64,000 bases of DNA. Origin: Scandinavium hiltneri. GTDB lineage: Bacteria; Pseudomonadota; Gammaproteobacteria; Enterobacterales; Enterobacteriaceae. Below are positions 54,251-63,916 of the stretch, in pieces. A program made the translations under genes and the position numbers. Where the stretch lies: NCBI RefSeq assembly GCF_024764835.1, contig NZ_JALIGE010000066.1, positions 1 to 64,000 of the forward strand, in the 5' to 3' direction. Numbering within the stretch: the stretch's first letter is position 1; each line of letters starts with the position of its first letter. Under the pieces are notes generated by a model. It did not search any database. It was not told the origin of the DNA and saw only the letters and a program-made list of their open reading frames with translations.

Positions 54251-54326
54251 ATGTACATTGTTTGTGTCGCTGCTTGTCCAACCGGTGTCGCGCACACCTT
54301 TATGGCCGCTGAAGCTCTTGAGATAA
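53781..54326 (+). CDS. Uncertain reading frame in the PTS operon leader
   Basis: A 181-codon frame beginning ATG 53781 behind an excellent cggaggtagt ribosome binding site. The N-terminus is hydrophobic (MPAIFITLIMNSVAFLLS); the rest resembles no family I know. It runs through the terminator hairpin and 76 bp into the EIIB gene in another frame. So its 3' part is unlikely to be real. A shorter leader peptide, a frameshifted remnant or chance are all possible. Confidence 0.3.
   Translation: MPAIFITLIMNSVAFLLSIDSKIKALLDNACWFNSLQDLTTNNTPDDGDDMDAQMAQNWSSLWDCAGQALQINLEHHFYLPNPSDQPASPSTLGCRKRTELTFSFRNSSLHQLVVCRHASGSDGDHLQAIPLQFIKHNARFRHCAFLLSELIREDALCTLFVSLLVQPVSRTPLWPLKLLR
54185..54220 (+). terminator. 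Intrinsic terminator upstream of the EIIB gene
   Basis: Perfect 11-bp stem aaagcacaatg/cattgtgcttt (54185-54195 with 54207-54217) followed by T residues. It ends 30 bp before the EIIB start codon, on the same strand. The site fits an attenuator for the PTS operon, or the end of an upstream transcript. Confidence 0.82.
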
Positions 54327-54565
54327 CAGGGAAAAAACGGGGTCATGATATCAAAGTAGAAACCCAGGGTAGTCTGGGGACAGAAAACGAAATTACCGCT
54401 GACGATCTGTCCCGGGCCGATGCGGTAATCATCGCCGCTGACGTGGCTATCAGTGATAAAGAGCGCTTCGAGGGCATGATAAAACTGGAGTGCAGCGTTT
54501 CCGATCCGATCAAATTTGGCGATGCGGTATTTGAAGCCGTAGAGCAGGAGGTGGCAAATGGCTAA
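54251..54565 (+). CDS. Fructose-like PTS EIIB component
   Basis: A 104-residue cytoplasmic EIIB with phosphocysteine C9 in AACPTGVAHTF. Takes phosphate from an EIIA domain (probably that of the fusion protein at 58368) and passes it to the sugar bound by EIIC. Overlaps the EIIC start by 8 nt. Related to FrvB/FrwB-type subunits; the sugar is inferred from the mannosidase gene. Confidence 0.93.
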   Translation: MYIVCVAACPTGVAHTFMAAEALEITGKKRGHDIKVETQGSLGTENEITADDLSRADAVIIAADVAISDKERFEGMIKLECSVSDPIKFGDAVFEAVEQEVANG

Positions 54566-55679
54566 ATTTCAGGGCGGGGGGCAACGCTCCACGGGCGCAG
54601 AGGTGAAAAACGCCATCATGACAGGCGTCTCATGGATGTTGCCGTTTGTCATCTCTGGGGCGGTGATCATGGGGATTGCACGTATCGGTGCCTCGTTGTA
54701 CGGCATTGATAATATCTGGGATACCAGCCACGAACAGGCCGCCAGCGTGATGGTGCAGATGCTGCATAAATTCGATGGTTTCGGTGGCCTGGCGTTGTCG
54801 CTGATGCTGCCGATAGTGGCGGGTTATATCAGTTTTGCCCTGGCGAACAAGCCGGGTCTGGCGCCAGGCATGGTGGGCGGCCTGTTGGCCAGCAATCTGG
54901 GCACCGGGTTTCTTGGCGCTCTGGCGGCGGGTTTTGTGGCGGGTTACATCGTTCTGGCCCTGAATCGCTGGATAAAATTACCGAAAACCCTGGCCTCCGC
55001 GGGGCCGATTTTTATCCTGCCGGTCGGGGGTACGCTGCTGACCTGCATTGTGATGGCTTTTGTTATTGGCACACCGCTGGCGGCGCTGAATCACGGTATG
55101 GAGCAATGGCTGCTGTCGATGTCGGGCACCAACAAAGTTCTGTTGGCGGCGGTGATTGGCGGCATGGTGGGCTTCGATCTTGGCGGTCCGGTCAATAAGG
55201 CGGCGGTAACGACTGCGATGGCGTTATTGGCCTCCGGTATCTATGACCCGAATACTGCGGCTCAGGTGGCTATTATTGTTCCGCCGATTGGTCTGGGCGT
55301 GGCCACTCTTATCTGGTCTTCGCGATTCCCGGAATCGTTACGTGAAGCCGGTAAAGCCTCCACCCTGATGGGCCTTATCGGTGTGTCCGAAGGGGCGATC
55401 CCTTTTGCGCTGGCTAACCCGCGGATCATTGTTGTTAACGTCATTGGCTCTGCCGTTGGTGCGTCGATGGCCGTTGGACTGGGGGCGAGTAACCATGCCC
55501 CTATTTCTGGGTTTTATGGCTGGCTGGCGGTTGAGCAATGGCCGATTTATGTCCTGTCCATTGCCTGTGGTTCAGCGATTATTGCGTGCGGATCGCTATT
55601 CATTTTCCGTGGCGAAGCAACGCCTGTTTCGGGTGGTAATAAAACAACGCCTGCGCCGAAATTTAAAGCCAGCAGATAA
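54558..55679 (+). CDS. Fructose-like PTS EIIC permease
   Basis: A 373-residue membrane permease with about nine to ten helices. Family landmarks: GVSWMLPFVISGA near the N-terminus, VGFDLGGPVNKAA in the middle, and GVSEGAIPFA near the C-terminus. Works with the EIIB encoded by the preceding gene. The C-terminal tail is short and basic. Confidence 0.92.
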   Translation: MAKFQGGGQRSTGAEVKNAIMTGVSWMLPFVISGAVIMGIARIGASLYGIDNIWDTSHEQAASVMVQMLHKFDGFGGLALSLMLPIVAGYISFALANKPGLAPGMVGGLLASNLGTGFLGALAAGFVAGYIVLALNRWIKLPKTLASAGPIFILPVGGTLLTCIVMAFVIGTPLAALNHGMEQWLLSMSGTNKVLLAAVIGGMVGFDLGGPVNKAAVTTAMALLASGIYDPNTAAQVAIIVPPIGLGVATLIWSSRFPESLREAGKASTLMGLIGVSEGAIPFALANPRIIVVNVIGSAVGASMAVGLGASNHAPISGFYGWLAVEQWPIYVLSIACGSAIIACGSLFIFRGEATPVSGGNKTTPAPKFKASR

Positions 55680-55771
55680 TACGCTGCTGGCGTATTAATC
55701 CGAACAGTTTGCAGCGTGGACCAATTATTTCCTCCGCGCGGGAGACGCACATCTTAAATACGGAAAATAAT

Positions 55772-58375
55772 ATGAAGACAGTTCATTTAATTCAGCATAC
55801 CCATTGGGATCGGGAGTGGTATTTCACAGAGAATGACTCGCGAACGGTCCTTTATTATTTTATGGCCGACGTCATTGCGCGCCTTGAAGCCGATGAATCA
55901 TTGGGACCGCTGGTTCTGGATGGGCAGACGGTGGTGCTGGAAGACTATTTCCAGGTAGCTCCGGACAATCGTGAGCGAGTCCTTAAGCTCATTACAGCGG
56001 GACGGCTGTTGATCGGACCGTGGTATACCCAGACTGATTTTCTGGTGGTCGGTGCCGAATCCATCACCCGCAATCTGCTGTTGGGCATGGCGGACTGCCA
56101 GACGCTGGGAAGCCGTATGCCCGTTGGTTATGTTCCCGACTCATTCGGGCAGAGTGCGCAGTTGCCGATGTTCCTGGCCCAGTTCGCTATCGATCGGGCG
56201 GTTATCTGGCGCGGCTGGTGTGAACACGACGTCGCCAGCAGCGAGTTTATCTGGCGCAGCGCAGACGGCAGCAGTGTGACCACCGCGGTTCTGCCCTGGG
56301 GCTACGGTTGCGCTAAATGGCTGCCGACGAATGCGGAGGAAGCCTGGCGGGTACTGCCGGGTATATTGCAAAAACAGGCGAAATTCAGCGCGTCAGCGCA
56401 GATATTACTGCCGAACGGCAACGACCAGTCTCCCTTTGAGTATGGCGTGCCCGCCATGCTCGATACGCTCAACGAACAGCAGGCCGAGTACCGTTTTGTG
56501 CGCAGCGATTTCAGCCGCTATTTTCAGGCACTGGAAGGCGAAACGCTGGCGGAATTTCAGGGCGAGCTGCTCAGCCCGAAGTATATGCGCATCCATCGGG
56601 GCATTTTCTCGACCCGCATGGATATCAAACAGGCCAACGCCCGGCTGGAAAACTTTGTCAGTCAGCAGCTTGAACCGCTGCTGAGTGTGGTGTGGCGGTT
56701 GGGGCTGCCTTATCCGCAAACCGCTGTGGAGAACATCTGGCGCGAGGCGATGAAATCCCATGCCCATGACAGTATCGGCGGCTGTAACGCCGATCGCGTT
56801 AATGCGATGGTCAAAGCGCGGCTGACATCCGGGCAGGAAAGCGCCAGCCAGCTGTTTGAGCTGAATATGAAAATGCTGGCGGAAGGGATCGATGCCCGCC
56901 AGCAAGGCAAAAAAATCATTATCTTCAACTCGCTTCCTTACGAGCGCGACGGCCGGGTGGCGCTGACGCTGTATGTCCCCGGCACTGATTTTTGCATCGT
57001 TGATGCCTCAGGACAGCCCTGTCGCTGGCAGATTGTGCATGAAGAACAGCAGGATATGTCGGTTATTGTGCAGGAGCTTTCTAACAGCACGACGACGGTC
57101 TGGTATCGCAAATGTACCCTCCTGCTGGAAGCGAAAGCGCTGCCAGCCTGCGGATATCAGACGTTATATCTTCAGGAAGATTGTGCTGCAGGGTTTGTCG
57201 CGACAAGCGGGGAGATTTCAGCGCTGGAAAACGGCTGGCTGCGTCTGACGCTGGATGAGGGGCAGATCTCCCTGCTCGATAAACGTAGTGGCAAACGTTG
57301 GGAACACATTCTGCAACTGGTCGACGGCGGCGATGCGGGCGATAACTACAACTATTCGCCACCGGAGGAGGACTGGCGCGTGACCAGCGATGGCGCGTTG
57401 ACGTCTGCCACCTGGCAGCGCGGTACGCTTGCCGATACGCTGACACTCAACTGGTCCATTGCAGCCCCCGTCGATCAGCTGGCTCGCCAGCAGCATCTGT
57501 GCAACGCGCAGTTGAATGTCAGCATGACGCTGGCGCTTGATCATGACCGCCCGCTGCTGGATGTGCAGGTGAGCCTCGATAACACCTTGCGTGATCATCG
57601 CTTGCAGGTCGAAATCCCCACTGACATTGGCGAGATGTTCCACTTCGCCGATCAACCTTTTGGTCTGATCCGCCGTGAAAATCGCCCGCAAACGCTGGCG
57701 GTGTGGCAGCAGGAACAGTGGACGGAAGCGCCCGCTTCGCTGTGGCCGATGCAAAGTCTGGTGATGATGCATAACCAAAGCCATGGGATGTGCGTGGTGA
57801 CAGAGGGACTACGCGAATATGAGATCCCGGCGGATAAACCGGCAACGCTGGCGATTACGCTACTGCGCAGCGTCGGCTGGCTGGGACAAGCCAATATGCC
57901 GTGGCGTCCAGGACGTGCCTCTGGCATGGTTTTACCTTCTCCGGACTCGCAGCTGACGGGGCCATTTCACTGCCATTTTGCACTCCTGCCGCTGCATCAG
58001 GGGCCGGATGCGACCTTCTGGCGCGACGTGGAGAACTGGCGCACGCCCGCCCTCGGCTGGCTGGATTCCGGCTGGTCGCGCTTTAAAACCAACCCTCACG
58101 GCAAGTCATTCCCGTCCTCGTACAGCCTGCTGAGCTGGGATACGCCGTTGCATTTCAGTACGCTCAAAAAAGCGCAAAATGGCGATGCCCTGATCCTGCG
58201 TGGCTGGAATCCTGGTACTTCGCTGCTGTCCAGCGCGGCCCCTGTTGCGGCGGGCGATATCACGCCTGTCACGCTGGCGGAAACCTCGCTTTGTGCTCTG
58301 CAAAAAACGGTTTCTGCTTGCGCGCCGGTGAGCTGGCGGATCCAGCCTGCGAAAGAAGGAAAATCCGATGCTTAA
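55772..58375 (+). CDS. GH38 alpha-mannosidase (MngB-like)
   Basis: An 867-residue cytoplasmic glycosidase starting at 55772 (MKTVHLIQHTHWDREWY). Zinc ligands H9/H11-W-D13; nucleophile D123 in GYVPDSFGQS; zinc ligand region SHAHDSIGG (329-337). E. coli MngB hydrolyses mannosylglycerate-6-phosphate imported by the PTS protein MngA. Here the partner PTS is of a different (fructose-like) type, so the substrate is probably a phosphorylated alpha-mannoside but not certainly mannosylglycerate. Its stop overlaps the next gene by 8 nt. Confidence 0.92.
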   Translation: MKTVHLIQHTHWDREWYFTENDSRTVLYYFMADVIARLEADESLGPLVLDGQTVVLEDYFQVAPDNRERVLKLITAGRLLIGPWYTQTDFLVVGAESITRNLLLGMADCQTLGSRMPVGYVPDSFGQSAQLPMFLAQFAIDRAVIWRGWCEHDVASSEFIWRSADGSSVTTAVLPWGYGCAKWLPTNAEEAWRVLPGILQKQAKFSASAQILLPNGNDQSPFEYGVPAMLDTLNEQQAEYRFVRSDFSRYFQALEGETLAEFQGELLSPKYMRIHRGIFSTRMDIKQANARLENFVSQQLEPLLSVVWRLGLPYPQTAVENIWREAMKSHAHDSIGGCNADRVNAMVKARLTSGQESASQLFELNMKMLAEGIDARQQGKKIIIFNSLPYERDGRVALTLYVPGTDFCIVDASGQPCRWQIVHEEQQDMSVIVQELSNSTTTVWYRKCTLLLEAKALPACGYQTLYLQEDCAAGFVATSGEISALENGWLRLTLDEGQISLLDKRSGKRWEHILQLVDGGDAGDNYNYSPPEEDWRVTSDGALTSATWQRGTLADTLTLNWSIAAPVDQLARQQHLCNAQLNVSMTLALDHDRPLLDVQVSLDNTLRDHRLQVEIPTDIGEMFHFADQPFGLIRRENRPQTLAVWQQEQWTEAPASLWPMQSLVMMHNQSHGMCVVTEGLREYEIPADKPATLAITLLRSVGWLGQANMPWRPGRASGMVLPSPDSQLTGPFHCHFALLPLHQGPDATFWRDVENWRTPALGWLDSGWSRFKTNPHGKSFPSSYSLLSWDTPLHFSTLKKAQNGDALILRGWNPGTSLLSSAAPVAAGDITPVTLAETSLCALQKTVSACAPVSWRIQPAKEGKSDA

Positions 58376-60848
58376 AATCCCGTTTATTTGTCCCCTGGAA
58401 AATGGCCTGCACGCCAGACCCGCCAGCGAACTGGAACAGCGAGTGACGCCATTTCGTGCCCGTGTCACCCTGCATAATCTGCGCAATCAGCGACAGGTGG
58501 ATGCGCGTAGTGTACTGGCGTTAATCGGAGCAGACGTGGTGTTTCAGGATGCTTGCGAACTGCTGATTGATGGTGATGACGAGCAGGCAGCACGCCAGGC
58601 GCTGGGCGCGTTTATCACCAATGAACTGGCCGAATGTGACGCGGCGCTTGTCACGCCCTCCGTTTCTCATGAGCAGCCATTGCCTGTCTTTCTGGCGGCC
58701 ACCACCGCGCAATGTCTGCGTGGCGGTGGCATCAGCCCGGGGCTGGCCAAAGGTATTGCTGTGCCGTTAGGGACGGTAGATCTGTTGCGGCTGGCACAGC
58801 AGGAAGCGCCACAGGAAGCTGAACACCAGAGGCAAATGCTGATCCAGGCGTTAAGCGCGGTACGTGATCAGGTGCAGACAGAATTGCGGCATGCGCAGGG
58901 TGAGACTGCGGACGTGCTGAAAGCGCACAAGAAACTGCTGCACGACACGATGCTGGAGCAGGCGTTGTTTTCTGTGCCCAATGCCCGCAATGCACTGGCG
59001 GCGCTGGCACAAGGGATCACTCAACTCAGCCTTCCGCTGCGTGAGAGTCGCAGCGTTTACCTGCAACAGCGGGCGCTGGATTTGCAGGATTTAGGGCTGC
59101 GTCTGGCGGCGTTTCTGCTCCCCGGCCCGCTCTTTACCTTGCCGGAATTAACCCGGGATTCTGTCGTCATCAGCGCATCCCCAATCACTCCCGGACAATT
59201 TCTGGCGCTGCGTGGAACGCATCTGAAAGGCATTGTGATGGGCGAAGGCGGTGAGACATCACACACCGCGATCCTCGCCCGTTCGTTTGGCATTCCGCTG
59301 CTTTGCGCACCGGAGGTGAGAGTGCCGGACGGAACGCCGTTGCTCCTCGACTCACGCTATGGCGTGCTGGTGATTGCACCGGATGCGTGTGCACAACAGT
59401 GGTACGCCATGGAGGCAGAAAAGGACGTGCGCATCGCCCAGCGCTTAGCGCCGCTGTTGCAGCAAAAGGGCACCAGCCGCGATGGCGAATCGGTATCGTT
59501 GCTGGCCAATATTGCGCTGGCTGCCGAAGCGGAAGGGGCATTTGCTGCGGGGGCGGAAGGAATAGGCCTGTTTCGCACCGAAATGCTTTTTTGTGAACGC
59601 AGCGCGCCGCCGGAAGAAGAGGAGCAGTACCAGGCTTACCGCCATGTGCTGGAGCAGGCGCAGGGAAGAAAGGTGGTTATCCGCACGCTGGATATCGGGG
59701 GCGATAAACCCTGCGACTATCTCAATCTGCCGTCGGAAGAGAACCCGTTCCTTGGCTGGCGTGCGGTGCGTCTCTATCCCGCGTTTCTGACGCTTTTCAG
59801 CCATCAGGTGCGGGCATTGCTTCGCGCCAGCGCCACAGGGCCGCTGCATATTATGGTGCCGATGGTGGCGACGCTGGAAGAGGTGAAGTGGCTGCATACC
59901 CAGTTCCATCAGATAGCGGAACAGTTACAGAGCGAAGGTCTCGCCATCGGAGAGTGGCACTTAGGCATCATGGCCGAGGTACCGTCGGCGCTTTACCTGC
60001 TGGAGCGCGCGGCAGCGTATATCGATTTTGTCTCCATTGGCAGTAACGATCTACTGCAATATTTCCTCGCCTGTGACCGCGGCAATCCGCGCATACGTCA
60101 CCTTTATAACCACTGTGATCCTGGCTTCCTTAGGCTCCTCAACGACATTACGGCGAGCGCGCAGCGGGCAAAACTTGATATCTGCCTGTGTGGTGAAATG
60201 GGCGGTGACCCGACCGCGCTTCCGCTGCTGCTGGGGGCTGGGTTGCGACAAATCAGCATGTCCTCCGGGCGGATAGGGCAAGTGAAGCAGCATCTGGCGT
60301 CACTGGATACGACGGCATGTCGACAAACGCTTGAAGACGCTTTTAGCTGCGAAAGCGCCAACGAGGTGGAAAGCAGGGTGAAAGCGCAAACGGCACAGCG
60401 CAACCATCCGGTCTTCGATCCGACACTGGTGATGCTGGATCAGCGTGTCGCCAGCAAAGCCGAAGCCATCAAACGCCTGACGGATAACCTTGAGGTTGAG
60501 CAGCGGGTAAGCTCCGGTACGGCGGTGGAAACGGCCATCTGGCAGCGGGAAGCGGTGTTCTCGACCGCACTCGGTTTCGCGGTGGCTATCCCGCACTGTA
60601 AATCCGCAGCGGTCACCAGCAGCAGCGTCTCTGTATTGCGCCTGAATACGCCCCTGATGTGGGGAGACGGCGTGGAGGTGTCGCTGGTTCTCATGCTGAC
60701 AGTCAGCGAGCAGGAAAAAGGCGATCACATGAAAATCTTTTCGAAACTGGCCCGCAAGCTGATGCATGAAGATTTTCGTCAGCAATTACTGCAAGGCTAT
60801 GATCCGCAAGCGATTACCGCCTTACTTGAGCGAGAACTCACCCGCTAA
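58368..60848 (+). CDS. HPr-EI-EIIA fusion, multiphosphoryl transfer protein (PtsA/FrwA-like)
   Basis: An 826-residue protein combining three PTS steps. HPr domain about 1-90 with H15 in GLHARPAS. Enzyme I domain about 115-665 with H299 in GGETSHTAILAR and the PEP-site block ICLCGEMGGDP. Fructose-type EIIA domain about 685-826 with H743 in AIPHCKS. With the EIIB and EIIC genes it makes a complete phosphotransferase chain from PEP to sugar, independent of PtsH/PtsI. No active-site residue is missing. Confidence 0.93.
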   Translation: MLKIPFICPLENGLHARPASELEQRVTPFRARVTLHNLRNQRQVDARSVLALIGADVVFQDACELLIDGDDEQAARQALGAFITNELAECDAALVTPSVSHEQPLPVFLAATTAQCLRGGGISPGLAKGIAVPLGTVDLLRLAQQEAPQEAEHQRQMLIQALSAVRDQVQTELRHAQGETADVLKAHKKLLHDTMLEQALFSVPNARNALAALAQGITQLSLPLRESRSVYLQQRALDLQDLGLRLAAFLLPGPLFTLPELTRDSVVISASPITPGQFLALRGTHLKGIVMGEGGETSHTAILARSFGIPLLCAPEVRVPDGTPLLLDSRYGVLVIAPDACAQQWYAMEAEKDVRIAQRLAPLLQQKGTSRDGESVSLLANIALAAEAEGAFAAGAEGIGLFRTEMLFCERSAPPEEEEQYQAYRHVLEQAQGRKVVIRTLDIGGDKPCDYLNLPSEENPFLGWRAVRLYPAFLTLFSHQVRALLRASATGPLHIMVPMVATLEEVKWLHTQFHQIAEQLQSEGLAIGEWHLGIMAEVPSALYLLERAAAYIDFVSIGSNDLLQYFLACDRGNPRIRHLYNHCDPGFLRLLNDITASAQRAKLDICLCGEMGGDPTALPLLLGAGLRQISMSSGRIGQVKQHLASLDTTACRQTLEDAFSCESANEVESRVKAQTAQRNHPVFDPTLVMLDQRVASKAEAIKRLTDNLEVEQRVSSGTAVETAIWQREAVFSTALGFAVAIPHCKSAAVTSSSVSVLRLNTPLMWGDGVEVSLVLMLTVSEQEKGDHMKIFSKLARKLMHEDFRQQLLQGYDPQAITALLERELTR

Positions 60849-60859
60849 TACAGGACATC

Positions 60860-62683
60860 ATGATGAAGACATTTTTGATGGCAAACATTGCCGCCTTTTT
60901 GCTGACGGCCAGCGCTGCGGAGGCGGCTGAAAATTATCAGTACCGTGTCGCGTTCATGCCCGATATCCACTTTCATGATGTGTATGGCACCTTCCAGGAT
61001 GGGGCGTTCAGTGGCCTGAAGAATCAAAAAAGCGGACAGAACGCGATGATTCGCACCATGTATGCGCAGTTGACCTCTACCCGCTTATTCAATGAAAACT
61101 ACTTTGCTCTTCGTGCCGCGTTGGATAATGCGGGCAGCAAAGGCATAAAACTTATCGCGCTACCGGGGGATTTCAGCGATGACGGGCAGCCGGTACATAT
61201 TCGCGGTTTGGTGACCTTGTTGCAGTAGTATCAGCAAAAATACGGCATGCGTTTTTTTGCCACTCCCGGGAATCACGATCCTAACCGGCCTTTCGATTTA
61301 CCCGGCGGTGAAGAGGATTTTTTAGGCGCAGGCGGTAAAACCCAGCGCATTTTCAGTTTTGGTGCAAAAGAGTGCAAAGGCTATCAGGGTAAAACGGCGG
61401 TGATAGCGACCGGCGCAGAATTGCCGACTATTTGCAGCCAGGAGATGGTCAGTAGTGGTTATCAGCACATCATGAAGATGATGGCGCCGTTTGGTATCAA
61501 TCCCCAGCCGGCGGATATCTACTGGGAAACGCCATATTCAACGTATGACCAACAGCATTATTCTTACGGTAAAGCGCAGCAGGCCAGCGATTTCCGCCAG
61601 CGGCAGTATGAAATTTGCGCCCAGGGCACCGGAGGAAAATATAAAAAACCGGGCTACGGACCGTGCTTTACCGTCGCGGACAGCAGCTATCTGGTTGAAC
61701 CCGTTTCGGGGTTATGGCTAATGGCGGTGGATGCAAATGTCTATCTTCCGACGAAAAACGCTGATCCGACAAAATTGACGGAGGCCAGCAATTTCGAGGG
61801 ATCAGGCGACGCCGGGTATAATAAGATGCTGACCCACAAGCAGCAGACGGTAGCCTGGATGACCGACGTCGCGCGGCGTGCGAAAGCGCAAAATAAGACT
61901 CTGATTACCTTCAGTCATTTTCCGATGGTGGAGTTTGATAACGGGGCAGCGGGCGATCTGGAAAATATCTTTGGCAAAGGGAAATTCCAGCTGGCGCGAG
62001 CGCCACAAGAAGATACCAGCCATTCGCCTCATCTGTGGAATCAAGCGGTGCTCGGGGCGCGGGATTATTATGATTTCACCAACTGGCATATTACTGAACT
62101 CACCCGGTTGCGCTTTATCCCGGAGGAGTGGCCGTGCGAAATCCGCCAGATGCTGTTCAGCCTGAACGGTGCGGAGATGCTGACCTTAAGTCAGCTCAAC
62201 AGCCCGCTGGCCTATCAGGAGGTGTTAACCACGCCGCAAGATGCGCATGCGATTTGTGCCAAAGGTACTACGCCCGCGCAGCGGGATATCAGTGGACTGT
62301 ATCTGAAAAAAGACACCGCCGTCTGGCGCGAGGCCGAGAACCGTGCCGACGCCATGGCCCGTAGTGCGGGGATGACGCTTGAAGAGTTTGCTGGCTGGAA
62401 CGGTTTTGATCTGGCAGTGGATTTTTATCGCTTGCGCAATGCCGATGAACTGGCGCTGAGGGATATTTCCGTCTCTCGCCTGAGGGAATACCGCCTGTTG
62501 ACCTTAACGCTGGCGAAGTCACTGCCTGCCGGGATGCCGGAGGTCACCGCAGACAGTCCGTTTGATATGATTTTCCGCCTGCGCTTCGGCAGTATTTTCA
62601 GCGTGATTGATAAATACCTGAAGGGAAGCCCGAGCCGTAATTTCCATCTGGACACGAAAACAGGCGAGATCCACGCCATCTGA
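60860..62683 (+). pseudogene. Secreted calcineurin-like metallophosphoesterase interrupted by an in-frame amber codon
   Basis: One continuous frame of 608 codons broken only at codon 123 by TAG (61226-61228). Signal peptide about 1-22. Metallophosphatase motifs: MPDIHFHD (D35, H37), LPGDFSDDG (G103-D104) before the stop and TPGNHDPN (G136-D139) after it, then FSHFPM further on. The catalytic site needs both parts, so a protein restarted at Met 61247 would be inactive. The frame is otherwise intact over 480 codons. That points to a recent nonsense mutation, amber suppression or a sequencing error. It follows the fusion PTS gene by 11 bp, so it belongs to the same operon. Confidence 0.8.
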
Positions 62684-62702
62684 TCAGAAGAGTGTTTTTA
62701 TT

Positions 62703-62730
62703 CCCCTCCGAACTGCCTGAGACGGAGGGG
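62703..62730. terminator. Hairpin between the phosphoesterase gene and rhaT
   Basis: Perfect 8-bp stem cccctccg/cggagggg with a 12-base loop between convergent genes. No T run follows on either strand, so termination is uncertain. Confidence 0.45.
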
Positions 62731-62736
62731 GATTCA

Positions 62737-63771
62737 TCAGTTAGCCATGCCCAAGCCCACGATATTCGCGGCGATGATAATCACCACGCAGCCCAGACTC
62801 AGCACACCCACCGGACGACGACCGGCATTGTTCCACTCTTTCATAATCAACCCAACCAAACCGCCGCACAGCACGTAGAAACTCATGTGCAGCATCCAGC
62901 TCATGTAATCGTACTGCGCCGGAATGCTGGCGTGGCCCCAGGCGTAGAAAAAGAACTGCAAATACCACATCAGACCCGCGAGGGCGGAAAACAGGATATT
63001 GCCGATGATCATCGGTTTTGCCAGTGAGAAGTCTGCTTTTACCGACAGGTTTGGTTTGGTTGCCAGGCGGAAGAAGCAGAAGCCGAGGTTAATCACCGCG
63101 CCACCGCCCATGATGATGACGTAGCTTGGCAGCGCTACATACAGGGGATCGACGCCGAGGGCGGCCGCCGCTTCATGCATCGGTTTGGCCGCGTTCATGG
63201 CGAAGGACATGCCCGCCGAGAAAATGCCGCACATTACCGCCAGAATCAGACCCTTTTTCAAGTTGAACTCTTCGGCTTTGATGCCCATTTTGCGTTCTTT
63301 CAGCTGACCGGCGCGCGTGACGATACCCACGCCGACAACCGCAACCAGCACGCCCAGCAGCGTCATTCGCCCGCCTTCGGTGCCGACCAGCACGTGGAAC
63401 TGACCGTCGAGGATTGGCGTCATCAGGGTGCCGACAATCAGCGTGATGCCGATAGCGATGCCAATCCCCATCGACATGCCGAGATAGCGCATGGTCAGGC
63501 CGTAGTTGATATTCCCGATGCCCCACATCGCGCCGAACAGGAACACCGGCAGCAGCGTAGAAGCATTAAATGAACGGTAGTACGCCCAGAAATCAGGTAA
63601 CAACATGGCGCTGATGGCCCAGGGCAGAATTAACCATGAGACAAAACCACCAATTGCCCACATGGTTTCCCAGGACCAATTTTTAACTTTCTTGAACGGG
63701 GCATAGAAACAGGCTGCACTGGCCGCACCTATCAAATGCCAAAGAATACCCATCGTAATCGCGTGACTCAT
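62737..63771 (-). CDS. rhaT: RhaT, L-rhamnose/proton symporter
   Basis: A 344-residue inner-membrane transporter with ten hydrophobic helices, of the length and near-continuous similarity of E. coli RhaT. Imports L-rhamnose with H+. In E. coli it directly follows rhaR; here the mannoside PTS operon lies between. It is a second rhamnose uptake route besides the ABC system at 43.2-47.8 kb. Confidence 0.97.
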   Translation of the reverse strand: MSHAITMGILWHLIGAASAACFYAPFKKVKNWSWETMWAIGGFVSWLILPWAISAMLLPDFWAYYRSFNASTLLPVFLFGAMWGIGNINYGLTMRYLGMSMGIGIAIGITLIVGTLMTPILDGQFHVLVGTEGGRMTLLGVLVAVVGVGIVTRAGQLKERKMGIKAEEFNLKKGLILAVMCGIFSAGMSFAMNAAKPMHEAAAALGVDPLYVALPSYVIIMGGGAVINLGFCFFRLATKPNLSVKADFSLAKPMIIGNILFSALAGLMWYLQFFFYAWGHASIPAQYDYMSWMLHMSFYVLCGGLVGLIMKEWNNAGRRPVGVLSLGCVVIIIAANIVGLGMAN

Positions 63772-63846
63772 TTTTTTACCCTCAATGTTTTACATCGATG
63801 AATCTTTCATCTGACGTGACGAGTGTAAAAATTAGTCAATTGATTA

Positions 63847-63897
63847 ACCTTCAGACCGCTGCCGTCCATGCCCCATACCTGGCAAAAAGCGCGTGTT
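63847..63897 (-). promoter_or_regulatory. RhaS-binding site of the rhaT promoter
   Basis: Half-sites at 63847-63863 (minus strand ggcagcggtctgaaggt) and 63881-63897 (aacacgcgctttttgcc) resemble those at rhaB. The proximal half matches at 13 of 17 positions. The spacer is again 17 bp. Confidence 0.72.
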
Positions 63898-63900
63898 ACC

Positions 63901-63916
63901 CTTGAGTGGGCTCACA
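63901..63916. promoter_or_regulatory. CRP site of the rhaT promoter
   Basis: cttga-gtgggc-tcaca matches 8 of the 10 CRP consensus positions. Its centre lies 36.5 bp from the centre of the RhaS site, exactly as at rhaB. Bases 63917-64000 are AT-rich intergenic sequence; in E. coli sodA would follow. Confidence 0.68.

Noticed and set aside
61247..62683. Second part of the phosphoesterase read as an independent gene
   Set aside because: No ribosome binding site before 61247, no signal peptide, and half of the catalytic motifs would be missing.
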